Assembly (NCBI GenBank): GCA_036620675.1
Contig: JAZHEE010000010.1
DNA: 64,000 bases
DNA from: Jejubacter sp036620675
Lineage (GTDB): Bacteria; Pseudomonadota; Gammaproteobacteria; Enterobacterales; Enterobacteriaceae
Strand: one strand, 5' to 3'
Part shown: positions 62,357 to 64,000 of the stretch, piece after piece
How the letters are laid out: every line of letters begins with the position of its first letter
Numbering within the stretch: the stretch's first letter is position 1
Made by a program: the position numbers and the translations under genes
The notes under the pieces: model-generated
Told to the model about the DNA's origin: nothing
What the model saw: the letters and a program-made list of their open reading frames with translations, nothing else
Database searches by the model: none

Positions 62357-62900
62357 TGCGCCGCCCGCGTCTGGCGCAGGGAGTGCCGCCGTCCCTGGCG
62401 GTTCGGCGCGTCATCGTCGGTAAGCAACCCCTGAAGGAAGTCGGCCTGGCGGCCTCCGCTGAAAGGCGTTGATGCCCGCCCGGCGTCGTCTGTCAGCGGC
62501 GGATCGTGCCCCGCAAACAGCACGTGTCACTTCTTCGCGCCGCCGCCAGCCAGCGCCCCCCGCCCCGGGCAGGCGTGGTCATGCAGGGGAGGAGGCTCCA
62601 GAGGCGGGGGCGCCACAGGGGGCCGTCCCGTCCCCAGCGGGCTTCGCCAGCCCGCACCCGGCAGGCGGTTCACCGGGCCACAGCAAGCTGCGTCCCGGCT
62701 CCCGCCACGATGAAAAGCCGGTAATGACAGAGGCGGTGTGGCTGAATAAGATGAAGGCGTGCAGGCAGGATGCCAGGGCGGGGCGGTAGCGTGTCCGGAG
62801 GGGAAAAGCGCGTCGGGGCAAAAAGTTGCCGGGCGGGAAGAGCGGCAGGAAAAAGCGGTTGTAAGTGCAGGAAAGGACAGGGAAAAAGGGGGGGGGCGGC
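62357..62900. other. GC-rich non-coding stretch
   Basis: About 540 bp with no credible gene: open frames on both strands are low-complexity Arg/Ala/Pro/Gly text. A CGCCGTCCCTGGCG hairpin (62387-62400) repeats one at 62141-62154 and 9974-9987. The right boundary of the primase-recombinase element probably lies here, because CdiA-type sequence begins at about 62900. Confidence 0.45.
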
Positions 62901-62901
62901 G

Positions 62902-63610
62902 GGTAAGTCCGCAACGGAAAGCGTTGTTGTTGAGAATAATCTTGTTGCAGGGAATGAGGATTTGCAGTCTGCATGGCTGCGTCAGCACGGCATTGATATG
63001 GCGAGTTGTTCCGATAATCCAGCCGGAGCCGCATGTCAGAAAGCTAAAAATGAAAGGAATGCTGTAGCGTTAGCTCTTGCTAGCGGGAGTGCAGCCTCAC
63101 TCCCAGGGGAAGCATTGGCTATGTGGGGGCTAGGTGCCGGAGTAAATGCTGGTGTTCAATATGCAGGTAACGGTGAAATTAATCCTGTTAACGCTGTTGT
63201 TGCTGGTTGGGTGAATGTTGCTACGATGGGTAATGGCTGGAAAGGGACTGTTGCCGGGAACGCTGCTGGTGGTGCACTCGCTAACCAAATAAATGGTGAT
63301 GATCCAGTTACTGGTGCTATTACTAACGGGGCGGGTGCCTGGTTAGGTTATGGGGTTGGTAACTATGTTGTGAAACCTATCACTAATGCAGCAGGGAAAT
63401 TTATAACAAATGGCTGGGACCCAAAATTTAACCCTGATCTATTGAAGTACACCGAGATCAAGGGAAAAATGGGGGATATCGAAAGAGATGCAGCCAAGCA
63501 AAATTCCTGGAGCCGCAGGGGATTTTGGAGGCTCTATAACTTCAGAGATGACGGGGTCTGCTGTTCAGAAAATCATTGATGATAAGTTCAAAAGTGGGAA
63601 AAAAGAGTGA
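62902..63610 (+). pseudogene. Orphan CdiA C-terminal toxin module (VENN type), frameshifted
   Basis: CdiA-like text begins around AAGKSATESVVVENN, with VENN at 62929-62940, without the secretion part of CdiA. The cytoplasm-entry/toxin part that follows is Gly/Ala/Asn-rich (GSAASLPGEALAMWGLGAG, GWVNVATMGNGW). As read, the frame ends at 63579 with an unrelated tail. Dropping one G from the GGGGG run at 63471-63475 continues it as MGISKEMQPSKIPGAAGDFG and on to KSGKKE and a TGA at 63608-63610. That stop overlaps the start of the next gene, as in true toxin-immunity pairs. Orphan modules of this type act as a reservoir for toxin switching. Toxin activity is not recognised. Confidence 0.75.
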
Positions 63611-63837
63611 ATTTATTAAAATTTTGTCTACTTGTCATCCTGGGCTCGATCCTGTCAGGTATTGCAATTGCTGAAATATCATACGTGGCTTTGCTATTAA
63701 TTAAGTATATAGCTTATGGTCATCTGCTTTTTGATGTCTCTGAAGTTATGAAAGGTTTAAGGGTTGGAACTGTCGGAGGGAGCATTTTTGGTGGGGGGGT
63801 AATTCTATTTCGGCTTTTTAAAGTGAAAGGCTTCTAA
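63607..63837 (+). CDS. Small membrane protein, probable immunity partner of the orphan CdiA module
   Basis: A 76-residue protein with a GTG start (63607) that overlaps the repaired end of the orphan cdiA-CT (GTGA). Two or three hydrophobic segments (residues about 4-22, 25-40 and 54-70) predict an inner-membrane protein. Low GC. Not recognised as a named family. Immunity function is inferred from position. Membrane-bound immunity proteins usually guard against pore-forming or membrane-acting CDI toxins. Confidence 0.6.
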   Translation: MNLLKFCLLVILGSILSGIAIAEISYVALLLIKYIAYGHLLFDVSEVMKGLRVGTVGGSIFGGGVILFRLFKVKGF

Positions 63838-63852
63838 TTTCGATTTTGAAGT

Positions 63853-63925
63853 GCGGGCATCGCTGGTGGGCTTGCGGGAGGCGATACGGCGAATGCGGTT
63901 GCCGGAGTTTCAGCAGGGAAAAAGA
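63853..63925 (+). pseudogene. Remnant of a further CdiA pretoxin region
   Basis: AGIAGGLAGGDTANAVAGVS then AGKK in one frame matches the segment just before AENN in the intact CdiA (MAGGIASGDVAGAAAG). The match stops before the VENN position and the following bases are unrelated, so it is a leftover fragment of another orphan module. Confidence 0.65.
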
Positions 63926-63958
63926 GAGCGTTCAGAATTCTGTGTCACGTTAAAAATC

Positions 63959-64000
63959 CTACAGCGTCATCACCTTATTCAGCCGCCCGTCAAAATAAAT
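63959..64000 (-). CDS. Possible 3' end of a gene entering from the right
   Basis: On the minus strand the last 42 bases read as 13 codons ending LNKVMTL and a TAG stop at 63959-63961. Only the C-terminus would be visible. Too short to identify. Confidence 0.2.
   Translation of the reverse strand: MYFDGRLNKVMTL

Noticed and set aside
62770..62901. N-terminal 44 codons of the open frame leading into the orphan CdiA module
   Set aside because: Basic low-complexity text unlike CdiA; CdiA likeness begins only at about 62902, so the upstream part is chance extension.
62469..63034. Overlapping open frames of 72-153 codons on both strands
   Set aside because: Low-complexity Arg/Ala/Pro/Gly products, none with a good ribosome site; treated as non-coding.

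Overview
This window is a chromosomal segment of a gammaproteobacterium of the family Enterobacteriaceae. It follows the E. coli/Salmonella/Enterobacter order barA-rlmD-relA-mazG-pyrG-eno ... queE/queD-cysJIH ... iap-cysDNC-ygbE-ftsB-ispDF-truD-surE-pcm-nlpD-rpoS-mutS, and the proteins match E. coli in length and in catalytic residue numbering. The genus cannot be fixed from sequence alone. mazEF is missing between relA and mazG, an RpiR/PTS/NanE block lies between eno and queE, and mutS directly abuts rpoS. All of this points to an Enterobacter/Klebsiella-like relative rather than E. coli K-12.

Positions 1-9740 hold conserved housekeeping genes: the BarA kinase (its 3' end is off the window), the 23S rRNA methylase RlmD, the ppGpp synthetase RelA, MazG, CTP synthase and enolase. 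From 9783 to 10426 there is a non-coding block made of two diverged copies of one structured repeat facing each other. Positions 10468-13711 hold an RpiR-type regulator divergent from a PTS permease (IIC-IIB) and an N-acetylmannosamine-6-phosphate epimerase, probably an amino-sugar uptake unit. queE and queD (queuosine precursor) and cysJIH (sulfite reductase and PAPS reductase) follow.

Positions 19602-29321 hold a complete type I-E CRISPR-Cas system: cas3 on the minus strand, then casABCDE-cas1-cas2 on the plus strand, a leader, and an array of 13 repeats and 12 spacers. A solitary, diverged copy of the repeat lies in the cas3/casA divergent promoter region, and a second repeat-like palindrome lies at the far end of cas3. 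Next come iap, cysDNC (sulfate activation, complementing cysJIH), the ygbE-ftsB-ispD-ispF-truD-surE-pcm-nlpD-rpoS cluster, and mutS facing rpoS.

Positions 43057-64000 are an accessory island that starts with a P4-type integrase placed just upstream of mutS. It encodes a contact-dependent inhibition (two-partner secretion) system: CdiB, a 3338-residue CdiA whose exchangeable C-terminus is an EndoU-type RNase, and a small MafI-like immunity protein. Behind it lies what looks like a compact, separate mobile element: a SymE-like toxin, an XRE repressor with twin operators, a CHC2/TOPRIM primase-ATPase (broken by one frameshift) with nine GGTCGGGG iterons at its 3' end, an XerC/D-like tyrosine recombinase, and about 230 bp of back-to-back large inverted repeats. 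It is followed by an orphan VENN-type CdiA C-terminal module (also frameshifted in a G run), its putative membrane immunity protein, and one more CdiA remnant at the window edge. The two most unusual parts are the primase/recombinase element inside the CDI toxin-module region and the solitary CRISPR repeat in the cas promoter.
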